A DNA stretch of 41,392 nt. Source: Acidimicrobiaceae bacterium (lineage in GTDB: Bacteria; Actinomycetota; Acidimicrobiia; Acidimicrobiales; RAAP-2). Both the position numbers and the translations under genes were made by a program. Numbering within the stretch: position 1 is the stretch's first letter; the number at the start of each line of letters is the position of its first letter. The notes below the pieces were generated by a model. It ran no database searches, was not told where the DNA came from, and worked only from the letters and a program-made list of their open reading frames with translations. Location of the stretch: assembly GCA_003155915.1 (NCBI GenBank), contig PMFA01000006.1:118246-159637 (forward strand). Direction: 5' to 3'. This document shows, piece by piece, positions 28,231 through 37,213 of the stretch.

Positions 28231-29490
28231 ATGGCTTACACGCGCCCGGCCTATCGACCTCCCGCCGCGCCCCGCCCCCACTCGCACCGACTGCCGAGGC
28301 CGGTCTACTGGCGTCGGCGCTCGGTCGTCCTGGTAGCCCTCGCCGCGTTGGCGTTCGTGGGCTATCTCGCCGCCACGCTGTGCTTCGCGCTCCTGAACCC
28401 TTCCTACGGCTCGAGCCTCTCAACGCGTGCTTCCCAGTGGGGCCGCCAGCACGGTCTCGCGAGCGTTGTGTCCTGGGGCGCCAACGAGGCGTATCACTGG
28501 GACCTGCCGAAGAAGGGCGGCACGCCGCCAGCGGGATCTTTCGGCCACGGCGCGACCACCAAGACCTACGCGTCACCACTGGTGCTGGCGCCGCCAGTGA
28601 ATATCGTGTCGCCCGTGAAGAGTCCGCTACCCGGTGAGGGCGTGTGGCACGTCGCCGGACGAACGACCGCCAACGGTATCCCGACGATGTACGAGGCGTT
28701 CGTTCGTCCCGACGCCGTGCACACGAGCTACGTCGTGGGTGTCGTGTGGATGGACACGAATCTCTTGACCGCCCAGTTGTACTCCGGCTCACAGATACCC
28801 GGTGGCGGACCGTTCTGGCACCACGCACCCATTAGCTCGAATCGCTCAAAGACCCTTGTCGCGGCCTTCAACTCGGGATTCCTGATGCAGAACGCGAACG
28901 GTGGCTACTTCAGCGACGACAAGACCTTCAAGAGACTCCGAAAGGGCGCGGCGTCGGTCGTCATCTTCAAGAACGGCCGCATGACCGTGGCGAAGTGGGG
29001 TCGTGACGTCGTGATGACGAACCAGATCGCCACCGTTCGACAGAACCTGGACCTCATCGTCGACAACTCCAAAGAGGTCCACGGACTGAGGAACCCGAAG
29101 TCCACCAAGTGGGGCACGGTGCTGAACCCCAACGATGACGTATGGCGCTCGGGACTCGGCATAACCAAGAGCGGCGCGCTCGTCTACGTGGCCGGTCCCG
29201 GCATGTCGCTCAGTGACCTCGCCGGCGTGATGCTGCGCGCCGGAGTCGAAGAAGGCATGGAACTCGACTACGGCCTCGACTGGGTTCAGTTCTCGGCCTA
29301 CACCGGAGTTCCAGACAAGGCGATCGACGGCGTCGACGGTCGTAGTCTCTTGTCGTCGATGCCCGGGGAGCCGAGCCGCTACTTCGGTTCATTCTGGGCG
29401 CACGATTTCTTCACCATGTCGCTTCGCGACAACGAACTGCGCAAGACCGTCTCCACCACGACCTCGAGCACCACGACCACGCCGGGTTAG
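28231..29490 (+). CDS. Membrane-anchored phosphodiester glycosidase-family protein
   Basis: 419 residues. A Pro-rich basic N-terminus is followed by one membrane helix (about 30-54, VVLVALAALAFVGYLAATLCFAL). From about residue 205 the exported part matches the phosphodiester glycosidase (NAGPA, DUF2233) family: VAAFNSGFLMQNANGGYFSDD, GAASVVIFKNGRMTVAKWG, QNLDLIVDNS, SGLGITKSGALVYVAGPGMS, ELDYGLDWVQF. It ends in a Thr/Ser tail. Family members cleave sugar phosphodiesters; in actinobacteria they are linked to cell-wall polymers, but the substrate here is unknown. The stop overlaps that of the convergent reductase gene in TTAG. Confidence 0.82.
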   Translation: MAYTRPAYRPPAAPRPHSHRLPRPVYWRRRSVVLVALAALAFVGYLAATLCFALLNPSYGSSLSTRASQWGRQHGLASVVSWGANEAYHWDLPKKGGTPPAGSFGHGATTKTYASPLVLAPPVNIVSPVKSPLPGEGVWHVAGRTTANGIPTMYEAFVRPDAVHTSYVVGVVWMDTNLLTAQLYSGSQIPGGGPFWHHAPISSNRSKTLVAAFNSGFLMQNANGGYFSDDKTFKRLRKGAASVVIFKNGRMTVAKWGRDVVMTNQIATVRQNLDLIVDNSKEVHGLRNPKSTKWGTVLNPNDDVWRSGLGITKSGALVYVAGPGMSLSDLAGVMLRAGVEEGMELDYGLDWVQFSAYTGVPDKAIDGVDGRSLLSSMPGEPSRYFGSFWAHDFFTMSLRDNELRKTVSTTTSSTTTTPG

Positions 29491-30254
29491 CGCTCGGCGA
29501 CCTTGCGCCAGATCGGCTTGGGGAGATGGCGCAACATCGCAAAGGCGTAGCGCAGGATCGGTGGACTCCAGATAACCCGGTCGTTGGTCTCCAGTCCCCT
29601 CATCACGTAGCCGGCGACTTCGTCGGGACCGGTCGTGAAGGGAAGGGGCGCCTGGCCCTTCGTCATCCGGGTTCGCACGACCCCCGGGCGCAGCAACTGC
29701 AACGTGACTCCGGTGCCGTCCAACGAGTCGGCCATTCCCTCACAGAGTCGATCGAGCCCGGCCTTGGCGCCGCCGTAGAGATAGGCGTTGCGACGGATGC
29801 GGATCGCGGCGACCGAGGACATCACGAGGATCCGGCCGTATTCCTGAGCGACCAAACGGCGACGGACTTCGGCGAGCGCCGCGACGGGCCAGGCGAAATT
29901 GACCACGGCGACGGTTCCCGCGGCCGTGGCGTCATTCTCCTGGGCCAACTGATCGCCGAGTAAACCCACGGCCACTACCACGAGGTCGACGTCGCCCCCG
30001 GCTTTCTCGAAGGCGTCCGAGACGACGTGGGCGGCGTTGGTCACGTCTTCGGCGTCGAAGAACACGGTGTCGGTCCTGCTCGCGCCGTAGTCCTTCGCCT
30101 CCTCGGCCGACTCATCGAGGAGCTGCTGATTGCGCCCGCAGAGCACGACGGTGTGGGCGCGCGCCGCGCAGAGCCGTTTGGTCAGGGCTCGCGCGATGTC
30201 GGAGCTGCCGCCGAGGACGATGACGCTCTGGGGCTGGCCGAAGTTATTTTCCAT
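29487..30254 (-). CDS. SDR-family oxidoreductase, DprE2-like
   Basis: 255 residues from the ATG at 30254, with GGAAAA upstream; a TTG five codons earlier is possible. NAD(P)-binding VIVLGGSSDIARAL near the start, the VVVAVGLLGDQ strand, SSVAAIRIRRNAYLYGGAKAGLDRL with the Ser and Tyr-x-x-x-Lys catalytic residues, and LRPGVVRTRMTKG after it. This pattern matches DprE2, which with DprE1 converts decaprenylphosphoryl ribose to the arabinose donor for the cell wall. No dprE1 is in the window, so the exact substrate is inferred. Convergent with the glycosidase-like gene, which may also serve the envelope. Confidence 0.78.
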   Translation of the reverse strand: MENNFGQPQSVIVLGGSSDIARALTKRLCAARAHTVVLCGRNQQLLDESAEEAKDYGASRTDTVFFDAEDVTNAAHVVSDAFEKAGGDVDLVVVAVGLLGDQLAQENDATAAGTVAVVNFAWPVAALAEVRRRLVAQEYGRILVMSSVAAIRIRRNAYLYGGAKAGLDRLCEGMADSLDGTGVTLQLLRPGVVRTRMTKGQAPLPFTTGPDEVAGYVMRGLETNDRVIWSPPILRYAFAMLRHLPKPIWRKVAER

Positions 30255-30393
30255 GGTCGCGTTTTCCAATCAGTGTGAGACGCCAAGCACAATCGACCTC
30301 TCAATCTGTGACGCTACTAAAGAGGTTTTCGTGGCGAGAGCCCACTCTCGTCTCGAAAATGACCCTTCGAATGTTACGTAAGATGGGCTTTCC
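30255..30393. promoter_or_regulatory. Divergent intergenic region with hairpin and 8-bp palindrome
   Basis: CGAGAG/CTCTCG (30335-30340 with 30345-30350) forms a hairpin with CCCA loop. TTACGTAA at 30374-30381 is a perfect palindrome 13 bases before the ATG at 30394 and could be an operator. Promoters for both directions must lie here, but no good hexamer pair stood out. Confidence 0.3.
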
Positions 30394-30804
30394 ATGAATC
30401 GCACGTATCGCGTCGTCGTCGCCAAGCCGGGCCTGGATGGGCACGATCGTGGCGCCAAGGTCATCGCGCGAACGCTCCGCGACGCCGGTTTCGAGGTCGT
30501 GTACACGGGACTGCACCAGACGCCCGAGCAGATCGTCCAGGCCGTCATCCAAGAGGACGCCGACGCCCTGGGGCTCTCGCTGCTTTCCGGCGCGCATCTC
30601 GTCCTCGTCCCTCGTGTCATCGATCTCTTGAAGTCCGAGGGACGCGAGGACGTGCTGTTGTTGGTCGGTGGGATTATCCCCGACGACGACATCGCCGGTC
30701 TCGAGGCCCTGGGTGTCGCCCGGGTCTTCACGCCCGGGGCGTCGTTGGCCGAGATCGGTACGTGGCTCGAGTCGACACTGGACGCGAGAGAGCACCTGCA
30801 CTGA
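30394..30804 (+). CDS. Stand-alone cobalamin-binding domain, acyl-CoA mutase small subunit type
   Basis: 136 residues, the size of a free B12-binding subunit. The cobalamin signature is intact: D15-G-H17-D-R-G20 in [20 protein letters not shown] in the middle, and [31 protein letters not shown] is typical of methylmalonyl-CoA mutase C-terminal domains. Small subunits of this type pair with separate large subunits in methylmalonyl-, isobutyryl- or 2-hydroxyisobutyryl-CoA mutases; no large subunit is in the window. Location just upstream of sucCD fits propionate-type carbon entering as succinyl-CoA, which is inference. Confidence 0.88.
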   Translation: MNRTYRVVVAKPGLDGHDRGAKVIARTLRDAGFEVVYTGLHQTPEQIVQAVIQEDADALGLSLLSGAHLVLVPRVIDLLKSEGREDVLLLVGGIIPDDDIAGLEALGVARVFTPGASLAEIGTWLESTLDAREHLH

Positions 30805-30852
30805 ATCGACGTGATTGTCAACCGACAGTCCTTTAGTTGAAAGTAGAAGTAG

Positions 30853-31995
30853 ATGGATCTGTTTGAATACCAGGGCAAGCAGTACTTCGCGCGTTACGGT
30901 ATCGCCGTGTCGCCCGGCGACATCGCGGACACCGTCGAGCAGGCCGTCGAAGTCGCCGAGCGAATCGGCTACCCCGTCGTCGTCAAGGCCCAGGTGAAGG
31001 TCGGTGGTCGCGGCAAGGCCGGCGGTGTGAAGCTGGCCCAGGACGTCGACGAGGTGCGACTGCACGCCGGCAACATCTTGGGACTGGACATAAAAGGTCA
31101 CGTCGTGCACCGGGTGTGGATCGAGCGCTCGAGTGATATCGCCAAGGAGTACTACGCCTCGTTCACGCTGGACCGCCAGAACAAGGTCCACCTGGGCATG
31201 TTGAGTGCCCAGGGCGGCGTCGAGATCGAAGTCGTCGCCGAGGAGAATCCCGACGCGATCGCCTTTCTCGCGATCGACCCGGTTCGCGGGCTCGACGTTG
31301 AGACCGCGCGACGGTGGGTGAACGACGCCGAACTCGACGAGGTGGCGCGCGAACAGGCCGCCGAACTGCTCGTGCACCTCTACGAGTGCTACACGTTGGG
31401 CGACTGTGACTTGGCCGAGATCAACCCTTTGATCCTCACGCCGGACAACAAGGTCCACGCCCTCGACGCGAAGGTGACGTTGGACGAGAACGCCTCCTTC
31501 CGTCACCCCGAGTGGGAGGAGTTCCGCGCCGATGAGTTCGAGGACCCGCGCGAGAAGCTGGCCAAGGAGAAAGGTCTCAACTACATCGGCCTTGACGGCA
31601 CGGTCGGCATCATCGCCAACGGCGCCGGTCTGGCGATGTCGACGCTCGACGTCGTCAACCAGGTCGGCGGCTCGGCGGCGAACTTCTTGGACATCGGCGG
31701 CGGCGCCAACGCCGACGTGATGGCCTCGGCGCTCGAGGTCATCAACACCGATCCGAAGGTGAAGGCGATCTTCGTCAATATCTTCGGTGGCATCACTCGA
31801 GTCGACGACGTCGCAAACGGGGTCTTAGAGGCCCTGCAACGCGTCGCGATCTCGACGCCCATCGTGCTGCGACTCGACGGGACCAACGCCGTCGAGGGCC
31901 GCGCGATCCTCGCGCCCCACCTGAACGATTCACTGATCACTGAACCCACGATGTTGGACGCCGCCCGCCGGGCCGTGTCCCTCGCGAACGACTAA
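30853..31995 (+). CDS. sucC: Succinyl-CoA synthetase (ADP-forming) beta subunit
   Basis: 380 residues, full length. Interconverts succinyl-CoA and succinate with substrate-level ATP formation as a complex with SucD. The ATP-grasp N-terminus begins [17 protein letters not shown], followed by [17 protein letters not shown], the metal-binding [23 protein letters not shown], and the C-terminal domain [30 protein letters not shown] and [15 protein letters not shown]. sucD follows after 10 bases with its own AGGAAGAG ribosome site. Confidence 0.97.
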   Translation: MDLFEYQGKQYFARYGIAVSPGDIADTVEQAVEVAERIGYPVVVKAQVKVGGRGKAGGVKLAQDVDEVRLHAGNILGLDIKGHVVHRVWIERSSDIAKEYYASFTLDRQNKVHLGMLSAQGGVEIEVVAEENPDAIAFLAIDPVRGLDVETARRWVNDAELDEVAREQAAELLVHLYECYTLGDCDLAEINPLILTPDNKVHALDAKVTLDENASFRHPEWEEFRADEFEDPREKLAKEKGLNYIGLDGTVGIIANGAGLAMSTLDVVNQVGGSAANFLDIGGGANADVMASALEVINTDPKVKAIFVNIFGGITRVDDVANGVLEALQRVAISTPIVLRLDGTNAVEGRAILAPHLNDSLITEPTMLDAARRAVSLAND

Positions 31996-32005
31996 AGGAA
32001 GAGAC

Positions 32006-32890
32006 ATGAGTATTTTCGTTGATGAGAACACCAAGGTGATCGTCCAGGGACTCACCGGGGGACAGGGCCGTTTTCACGGCCTGCGCAACCGCGACTACGG
32101 TACCAAGGTCGTCGGCGGCGTGACCCCCGGCAAGGGCGGGAGCGACGTCGACGGCATCGCGGTCTTCAACTCCGTCAAAGAGGCCGTCGCCGCCACGGGC
32201 GCCACGGCGTCCTTCGTCGTCGTGCCGCCGAAGTTCGCCGCCGCGGCGATCATCGAAGCGGCCGAAGGTGGGATCACGTTCATCGTCTGCATCACCGAGG
32301 GCATCCCGGCCCAGGACGAGGCCGTCACCTACAACCGCCTGGTCGAGGACTTTCCCGGCGTGCGCCTGCTCGGTCCCAACTGCCCGGGCATCATCAGCCC
32401 CGGCAAGTGCAACATCGGCATCACCTCGGGTGACATCGCCTTGGCCGGAGGACCGGTCGGCATCGTGTCGCGCTCGGGAACCCTGACCTACCAGGCGCTG
32501 TATGAACTGAGCCAGCAGGGCATCGGCCAGACGACCTGTGTGGGCATCGGTGGCGACCCGGTACCGGGAACGAACTTCATCGACTGTCTCGCCGCCTTCC
32601 AGGCCGACCCCGAGACGCTCGCGGTCATGATGATCGGCGAGATTGGGGGCTCGGAGGAGGAACGCGCCGCGGAGTGGATCAAGGCGAACATGACCAAGCC
32701 CGTCGTCTCCTACATCGCGGGCGTCACGGCGCCGCCGGGACGAAAGATGGGTCACGCCGGCGCCATCATCTCGGGCTCGAAGGGGACCGCACAGGCGAAG
32801 ATGGACGCGCTCGCCGCGGCCGGCGTGCACGTCTGTTTGAATCCGACCGAGGCCGGCCAGAAAATGGGCGAGATCGTCAAGGCGCTGTAG
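32006..32890 (+). CDS. sucD: Succinyl-CoA synthetase alpha subunit
   Basis: 294 residues. The CoA-binding Rossmann domain opens [20 protein letters not shown] and [30 protein letters not shown] and [19 protein letters not shown] follow. The phosphohistidine is in [12 protein letters not shown]-type sequence (here [18 protein letters not shown]). It forms a heterodimer or heterotetramer with SucC. purN begins 3 bases after the stop, so the TCA and purine genes are probably on one transcript. Confidence 0.97.
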   Translation: MSIFVDENTKVIVQGLTGGQGRFHGLRNRDYGTKVVGGVTPGKGGSDVDGIAVFNSVKEAVAATGATASFVVVPPKFAAAAIIEAAEGGITFIVCITEGIPAQDEAVTYNRLVEDFPGVRLLGPNCPGIISPGKCNIGITSGDIALAGGPVGIVSRSGTLTYQALYELSQQGIGQTTCVGIGGDPVPGTNFIDCLAAFQADPETLAVMMIGEIGGSEEERAAEWIKANMTKPVVSYIAGVTAPPGRKMGHAGAIISGSKGTAQAKMDALAAAGVHVCLNPTEAGQKMGEIVKAL

Positions 32891-32893
32891 AGG

Positions 32894-33511
32894 TTGGACG
32901 ACGTTCGGCTCTGCGTGTTGGTGTCCGGTTCGGGCACCATCTTGGAAGCGATGGTCCGCGACGGGCTCGAAGTGGCGCTCGTCGCCTCGGATCGGCGCTG
33001 TCGCGCGCTCGACGTCGCCTTCGGGGCCGGGATCGAGACGCTGCTCGTCTCGCGCGAGCAGTTCGGCGGCTTCGCGCCCAGCTTCGATCGAGAGGGCTTC
33101 ACCGGCGAACTCACGGAGGCGTTGAAGTCGCGCGACATCGATCTCGTGGCGATGGCCGGCTTCGGCACGATCGTGACCGGGTCCTTTCACCTCGCATACC
33201 CCGGAAGGGTCTTGAATACGCACCCGAGCCTGTTGCCGGCCTTCAAGGGCTGGCACGCCGTCGCCCAGGCGCTGGAGTCGGGTGTCACCGAGACCGGGTG
33301 CACGGTGCACATCGCGACCGAGGCGTTGGACGATGGTCCGATCCTCGCCCAACGTCGCGTCGCGGTTGCACCGGACGACACCGAAGAGACGCTGCACGAA
33401 CGCATCAAGTCGGTTGAACGTGAGTTGTACCCGCTCGTGGTCGGTAGGGTGATGGCGGCAATGCGCGAGGGTGAAGAGCCTTCGTCAATCGCGGGAACGC
33501 TGGAGGACTAG
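32894..33511 (+). CDS. purN: Phosphoribosylglycinamide formyltransferase
   Basis: 205 residues from a TTG at 32894; the conserved CVLVSGSGTILEAM begins so near that no later start is likely. Transfers the formyl group of 10-formyl-tetrahydrofolate to GAR in purine synthesis. Catalytic Asn and His are in NTHPSLLPAFKG and the Asp in ALDDGPILAQ. SGSGT replaces the more common SGxGSN at the phosphate loop. The stop directly abuts the purH GTG, as purN-purH pairs do in many actinobacteria. Confidence 0.94.
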   Translation: MDDVRLCVLVSGSGTILEAMVRDGLEVALVASDRRCRALDVAFGAGIETLLVSREQFGGFAPSFDREGFTGELTEALKSRDIDLVAMAGFGTIVTGSFHLAYPGRVLNTHPSLLPAFKGWHAVAQALESGVTETGCTVHIATEALDDGPILAQRRVAVAPDDTEETLHERIKSVERELYPLVVGRVMAAMREGEEPSSIAGTLED

Positions 33512-35053
33512 GTGAGAGCGCTACTGAGCGTCTGGGACAAGACCGGACTGATCGAACTCGCGAAGGGGCTCTCCGCGCACGGCGTCGAGCTCGTCGCCTC
33601 GGGCGGCACGGCCGCGGCCTTGAGCGAGGCGGGTATCGCGCATCTCGAAGTGGCCGACGTCACGGGATTTCCCGAGATGCTCGACGGTCGCGTGAAGACC
33701 CTGCATCCGCGACTGCACGCGGGGATCCTCGCCGACCGCTCGAAGCCCGAACACTTAGCCGCCCTCGCCGAACACGACATCACGGCCATCGACCTGGTGG
33801 TGAGCAACCTCTATCCGTTCGATTCCAACCCCTCGATCGAACTGATCGACATCGGCGGGCCCTCCATGGTGCGCGCCGCGGCGAAGAACCACGAGCACGT
33901 GGGCGTCCTCACGAGCCCGAGCCAGTACGACGCGGTGCTCGAAGAGATCGTCTCGACCGGGACCTTGTCCGACGCGACGCGACACGCGTTGGCGCGCGCG
34001 GCCTTCGCCCACACCGCGGCCTACGACGCGCAGATCGTCGCGTGGCTCGACGGCGGCGGGGCCCTCGGGGAGGCACCGTCGGACGTCGACGCGGTCGTCC
34101 CGGCGACGCTGCACCTCACGCTCGAGCGCGCGAGCCTCGTGCGCTACGGCGAGAACCCGCACCAGATCGGCGCGCGCTACCGCTTCGCCGGCACGTCGCC
34201 GTGGTGGGACGGCGTCACTCAGCACGCCGGCTCGGCGCTCTCGTACCTGAACCTCTTTGACGCCGACGCGGCCTGGCGTCTCGTGCACGAATTGGCTGAC
34301 GACGTGCCCGGCCAGTGCGCGGTCGCGATCATCAAGCACGCCAACGCCTCGGGCGCGGCCGTTGGGGCGTCGTTCGCCGACGCCTTCCAGAAGGCGCTCG
34401 ACGCCGACGCGCAGAGCGCCTTCGGTGGGATCATCGCGGTGGGTGGCGAACTCAACGCGGCACTGGCGTCGCTCATCGCGGCGGGACCTCAGGCCGACGT
34501 CATCATTGCCGCTTCGATCCAACCCGACGCCATCGATATCCTCGTGAAGCGCCGAAAGGCGACGCGACTCCTGAGCGCACCTTCACCCGAGCCACTGGGA
34601 CGTTCGGTACGAACCTTCGGCAACACCGCGCTGGTGCAGAACGCCGATGAACTGCTCGTGCCGGTGAGCGACTGGAAGTGCGTCACGTTCGCGACGCCGA
34701 CCGATCAGCAGCTCCAGGACCTCGCGATTGCGTGGCGCGTGTGTGCGCGAACGACGTCGAACGCGATAGTGATCGCGCGCGACGGCGTCGCGGTCGGCAT
34801 CGGCGCCGGTCAACAGTCGCGCGTCGTGTCGGCGGGCATCGCGACGACCAAGGCCAGCGAGTTCGCCCAGGGCGCGGCCGCGGCGTCGGACGCCTTCTTC
34901 CCCTTCGCCGACGGCCTCGAGTCACTGACGAGCGCCGGTGTCACCTCAGTCGTGCAACCGGGAGGTTCGGTGCGCGACCAAGAGGTCATCGACGCCGCCA
35001 ACGCCGCCGGAATCGTGATGATGCTCACCGGCGAGCGTCACTTTCGTCACTAA
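33512..35053 (+). CDS. purH: Bifunctional AICAR formyltransferase/IMP cyclohydrolase
   Basis: 513 residues, GTG start with GGAGGA four bases upstream inside the purN end. Catalyses the last two steps to IMP. The N-terminal MGS-like cyclohydrolase domain has SVWDKTGLIELAKGL, VASGGTAAAL and GRVKTLHPRLHAGIL. The C-terminal transformylase domain has RYGENPHQIGARY and the Lys-His pair in IIKHANASGAAVG. That motif is usually KHxNPCG, so Pro-Cys is replaced by Ala-Ser while the catalytic Lys-His is kept. QSRV near 440 and PGGSVRDQEVIDAAN near the end are standard. Confidence 0.97.
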   Translation: MRALLSVWDKTGLIELAKGLSAHGVELVASGGTAAALSEAGIAHLEVADVTGFPEMLDGRVKTLHPRLHAGILADRSKPEHLAALAEHDITAIDLVVSNLYPFDSNPSIELIDIGGPSMVRAAAKNHEHVGVLTSPSQYDAVLEEIVSTGTLSDATRHALARAAFAHTAAYDAQIVAWLDGGGALGEAPSDVDAVVPATLHLTLERASLVRYGENPHQIGARYRFAGTSPWWDGVTQHAGSALSYLNLFDADAAWRLVHELADDVPGQCAVAIIKHANASGAAVGASFADAFQKALDADAQSAFGGIIAVGGELNAALASLIAAGPQADVIIAASIQPDAIDILVKRRKATRLLSAPSPEPLGRSVRTFGNTALVQNADELLVPVSDWKCVTFATPTDQQLQDLAIAWRVCARTTSNAIVIARDGVAVGIGAGQQSRVVSAGIATTKASEFAQGAAAASDAFFPFADGLESLTSAGVTSVVQPGGSVRDQEVIDAANAAGIVMMLTGERHFRH

Positions 35054-35065
35054 GGAAGAAGAGAT

Positions 35066-35920
35066 ATGACCGCCCAACTACTCGACGGTGAGCGCTTAGC
35101 CCAGCGCATCAAGATGGAGCTCGCCCAACGCGCGGCGCGACTCAGCGCCAATGGACGAACCCCGGGGCTCGGCACGTTGCTCGTGGGCGAAAATCCTTCG
35201 AGCGCGCGTTACGTGGAGATGAAGGTCGAGGAGTGCAAGGAGATCGGTGTTCGATCCTTCGACGAGCACCTACCTTCTACGGCGACCCAAGAGGAGATCG
35301 AAGCGGTCGTCGATCGATTCAACGCCAATCCCGATGTCCATTCGATCCTCGTGCAACTGCCGTTGCCCGACGGCATCAACGAGGAGCAGGTCCTGCTTCG
35401 CGTCGATCCGGCCAAGGACGTCGACGGGCTGCATCCGACGAACCTGGGCCGACTCGTCATGGGGGCGCCCGGACCGCTGCCCTGCACGCCGGCCGGCATC
35501 GTGGAGTTGCTCGCGGAGTACGAGGTGCCGGTGGAAGGCAAACACGTCGTCATCATCGGGCGCGGTCTGACCATTGGCCGACCGCTGGCCCTGTTGATGG
35601 CGATGCGTCGGCCGCACTGCAACGCCGCCGTGACCGTGGTGCACACCGGCGTCGAGGACATGGCGGCGTTGACCAGGACCGCGGACGTGATCGTGTCCGC
35701 GGCCGGGGTACCGGGCATCGTGAGCGCGGACATGGTGAAGCCGGGCGCCGCCGTGATCGGCGCGGGAACGACATTCGCGGGCAAGAAACTATTGAGCGAC
35801 ATAGCCGATGACGTTGCTGAGAAGGCTGCCTGGATTACACCGCGACTCGGTGGCGTCGGACCCATGACCCGTGCCATGCTGTTACGCAACGCCGTCCTAG
35901 CTGCAGAGAAGGTGCGATGA
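35066..35920 (+). CDS. folD: Methylene-THF dehydrogenase/cyclohydrolase
   Basis: 284 residues. Interconverts methylene-, methenyl- and formyl-tetrahydrofolate with NADP, supplying the formyl donor used by PurN and PurH encoded just upstream. SARYVEMKVEECKEIGV carries the catalytic Tyr and Lys, VQLPLPDGINEEQVL and DVDGLHPTNLGRLVMG are folate-side motifs, and HVVIIGRGLTIGRPLALLM is the nucleotide-binding loop (usually GRSxxVGxP). C-terminal GVGPMTRAMLLRNAV is canonical. The stop overlaps the cupin start as ATGA. Confidence 0.96.
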   Translation: MTAQLLDGERLAQRIKMELAQRAARLSANGRTPGLGTLLVGENPSSARYVEMKVEECKEIGVRSFDEHLPSTATQEEIEAVVDRFNANPDVHSILVQLPLPDGINEEQVLLRVDPAKDVDGLHPTNLGRLVMGAPGPLPCTPAGIVELLAEYEVPVEGKHVVIIGRGLTIGRPLALLMAMRRPHCNAAVTVVHTGVEDMAALTRTADVIVSAAGVPGIVSADMVKPGAAVIGAGTTFAGKKLLSDIADDVAEKAAWITPRLGGVGPMTRAMLLRNAVLAAEKVR

Positions 35921-36291
35921 CTGAAACGACTGACGATAAGGGCCGCGAGTACAGTGTGCGGCCGTGGGGCAACTACACGGTGCTCGACGATGAGATGTTC
36001 GACCACCACGTGAAGCGGATCATCGTCACGCCGGGCAAGCGACTGAGCTACCAGTTCCACGCCAAGCGCGCCGAACACTGGTTCATCGTGAGCGGCCAAG
36101 CGACCGTGATCCTCGACGGCGTCGAGCACGAACTCGGCCCGGGATCGAGCATCGACATCGCGATCGGGCAAGCGCATCGCTGCGAGAACTACGGCACGGT
36201 GCCGGTCGTCTTCATCGAGGTCCAGCACGGGACCTACTTCGGCGAGGACGACATCGTGCGTCTCGAGGACGACTTCGGACGGGCGAACTAG
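35917..36291 (+). CDS. Cupin, mannose-6-phosphate isomerase type II-like
   Basis: 124 residues forming one cupin barrel. RPWGNYTVLDD opens it, and YQFHAKRAEHWFIVSGQATVILDG gives the first metal-binding His/Glu set; SSIDIAIGQAHRCENYG and FIEVQHGTYFGEDDIVRLEDDFGR complete it. This is the pattern of the C-terminal domain of bifunctional mannose-1-phosphate guanylyltransferase/phosphomannose isomerase, but without the transferase half. Wedged between folD (ATGA overlap) and metF (4-base gap). Whether it isomerises a sugar phosphate or does something for the folate genes is unknown. Confidence 0.85.
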   Translation: MTETTDDKGREYSVRPWGNYTVLDDEMFDHHVKRIIVTPGKRLSYQFHAKRAEHWFIVSGQATVILDGVEHELGPGSSIDIAIGQAHRCENYGTVPVVFIEVQHGTYFGEDDIVRLEDDFGRAN

Positions 36292-36295
36292 CTCG

Positions 36296-37147
36296 GTGCG
36301 CATCGACGAGCTGCTCGCAGCCGGCCCCACCCGATCATTCGAATTCTTTCCTCCGAAATCGGACGCGGAGAGCGCCACGCTCGCGGCCTCGCTCGAGGAC
36401 ATCAAACCACTGGCGCCGTCGTTCGTCTCGGTGACCTACCGCGGGGGACGTGAATCACGCCAACGCACCTACGACCTCGTCACGCAGATCGAGCGCGACG
36501 GGTACGTGAGCGCGATGGCCCACGTCATTTGCGTCGGACACACTCGCGCCGAGATGCGCGATCTCTTGAAGAACTACGCCGACGCCGGCGTCCAAAACAT
36601 CATGGCGCTCGGCGGTGACATTCCGGACGATCCGCTGGCCGCGCTCTCGGAGTTCGAACACGCCATCGACCTCATCGACCTGGTGCGCGCGAGCGGCGAT
36701 TTCTCCGTCGGCGTCGCGGCGCACCCGGACGGCCATCCGAGGTCGCCCAACCGGGCCTCGGACCGACGTTTCCTGGCCGAGAAGCTCGCTCGGGCCGACT
36801 TCGCCGTCACCCAGTTCTTCTTTGACGCGACCGATTGGACGCGCCTCGTCGCCGAACTCGGCGAACTCGGCGTCACGAAGCCGGTGCTGCCCGGCATAAT
36901 GCCCGTCACCACGATCACCGGCATCGACCGGATGAAGACCATGGGCGCGGCGGTGCCGCCAGCGCTCGTCGAGCGCCTGGTCGCGGCTGACGAACGAGGC
37001 GGCCCGAGTGAAGTTCGCAACGAAGGAATCCGCGCCGCCACTGCGCTCTGTCAAGAGTTGTTAGACGCCAACGCTCCGGGACTCCACTTCTACACACTCA
37101 ATCGCTCGACGGCGACGAGCGAGATCTATCACGCGCTGTTCGGATAG
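36296..37147 (+). CDS. metF: Methylenetetrahydrofolate reductase
   Basis: 283 residues from the GTG at 36296. Reduces methylene-THF to methyl-THF for methionine synthesis with an FAD cofactor in a TIM barrel. SFEFFPPKSDAE has the catalytic Glu; SVTYRGGRESRQRT replaces the common VTYGAGGSTRERT. HVICVGHTRAEM, NIMALGGDIP, GVAAHPDGHP and AVTQFFFDATDW are conserved FAD/folate segments. LPGIMPVTTITGIDRM and a final LHFYTLNRS are typical. It draws on the same C1 pool as FolD. Confidence 0.95.
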   Translation: MRIDELLAAGPTRSFEFFPPKSDAESATLAASLEDIKPLAPSFVSVTYRGGRESRQRTYDLVTQIERDGYVSAMAHVICVGHTRAEMRDLLKNYADAGVQNIMALGGDIPDDPLAALSEFEHAIDLIDLVRASGDFSVGVAAHPDGHPRSPNRASDRRFLAEKLARADFAVTQFFFDATDWTRLVAELGELGVTKPVLPGIMPVTTITGIDRMKTMGAAVPPALVERLVAADERGGPSEVRNEGIRAATALCQELLDANAPGLHFYTLNRSTATSEIYHALFG

Positions 37148-37150
37148 TTT

Positions 37151-37194
37151 GACCTCCGAAATTAGGGACTTTCGTCCAAAAAGGACCTCCGAAA
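37151..37194. repeat. 11-bp direct repeat upstream of icd
   Basis: GACCTCCGAAA occurs at 37151-37161 and 37184-37194, exactly 33 bases apart (about three helical turns), in the 66-base metF-icd gap. Between them are GGAC/GTCC arms. It ends 19 bases before the icd ATG. The spacing suggests two sites for one regulator on the same helix face. Confidence 0.55.
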
Positions 37195-37213
37195 ATCGCC
37201 GTAGGATGGCCGT

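Noticed and set aside
32674-33417. Plus-strand 247-codon frame across sucD and purN
   Set aside because: Out of frame with both enzymes, Arg/Gly-rich and without homology.
36455-37054. Minus-strand 199-codon frame opposite metF
   Set aside because: Charged low-complexity shadow of a well-conserved enzyme gene.
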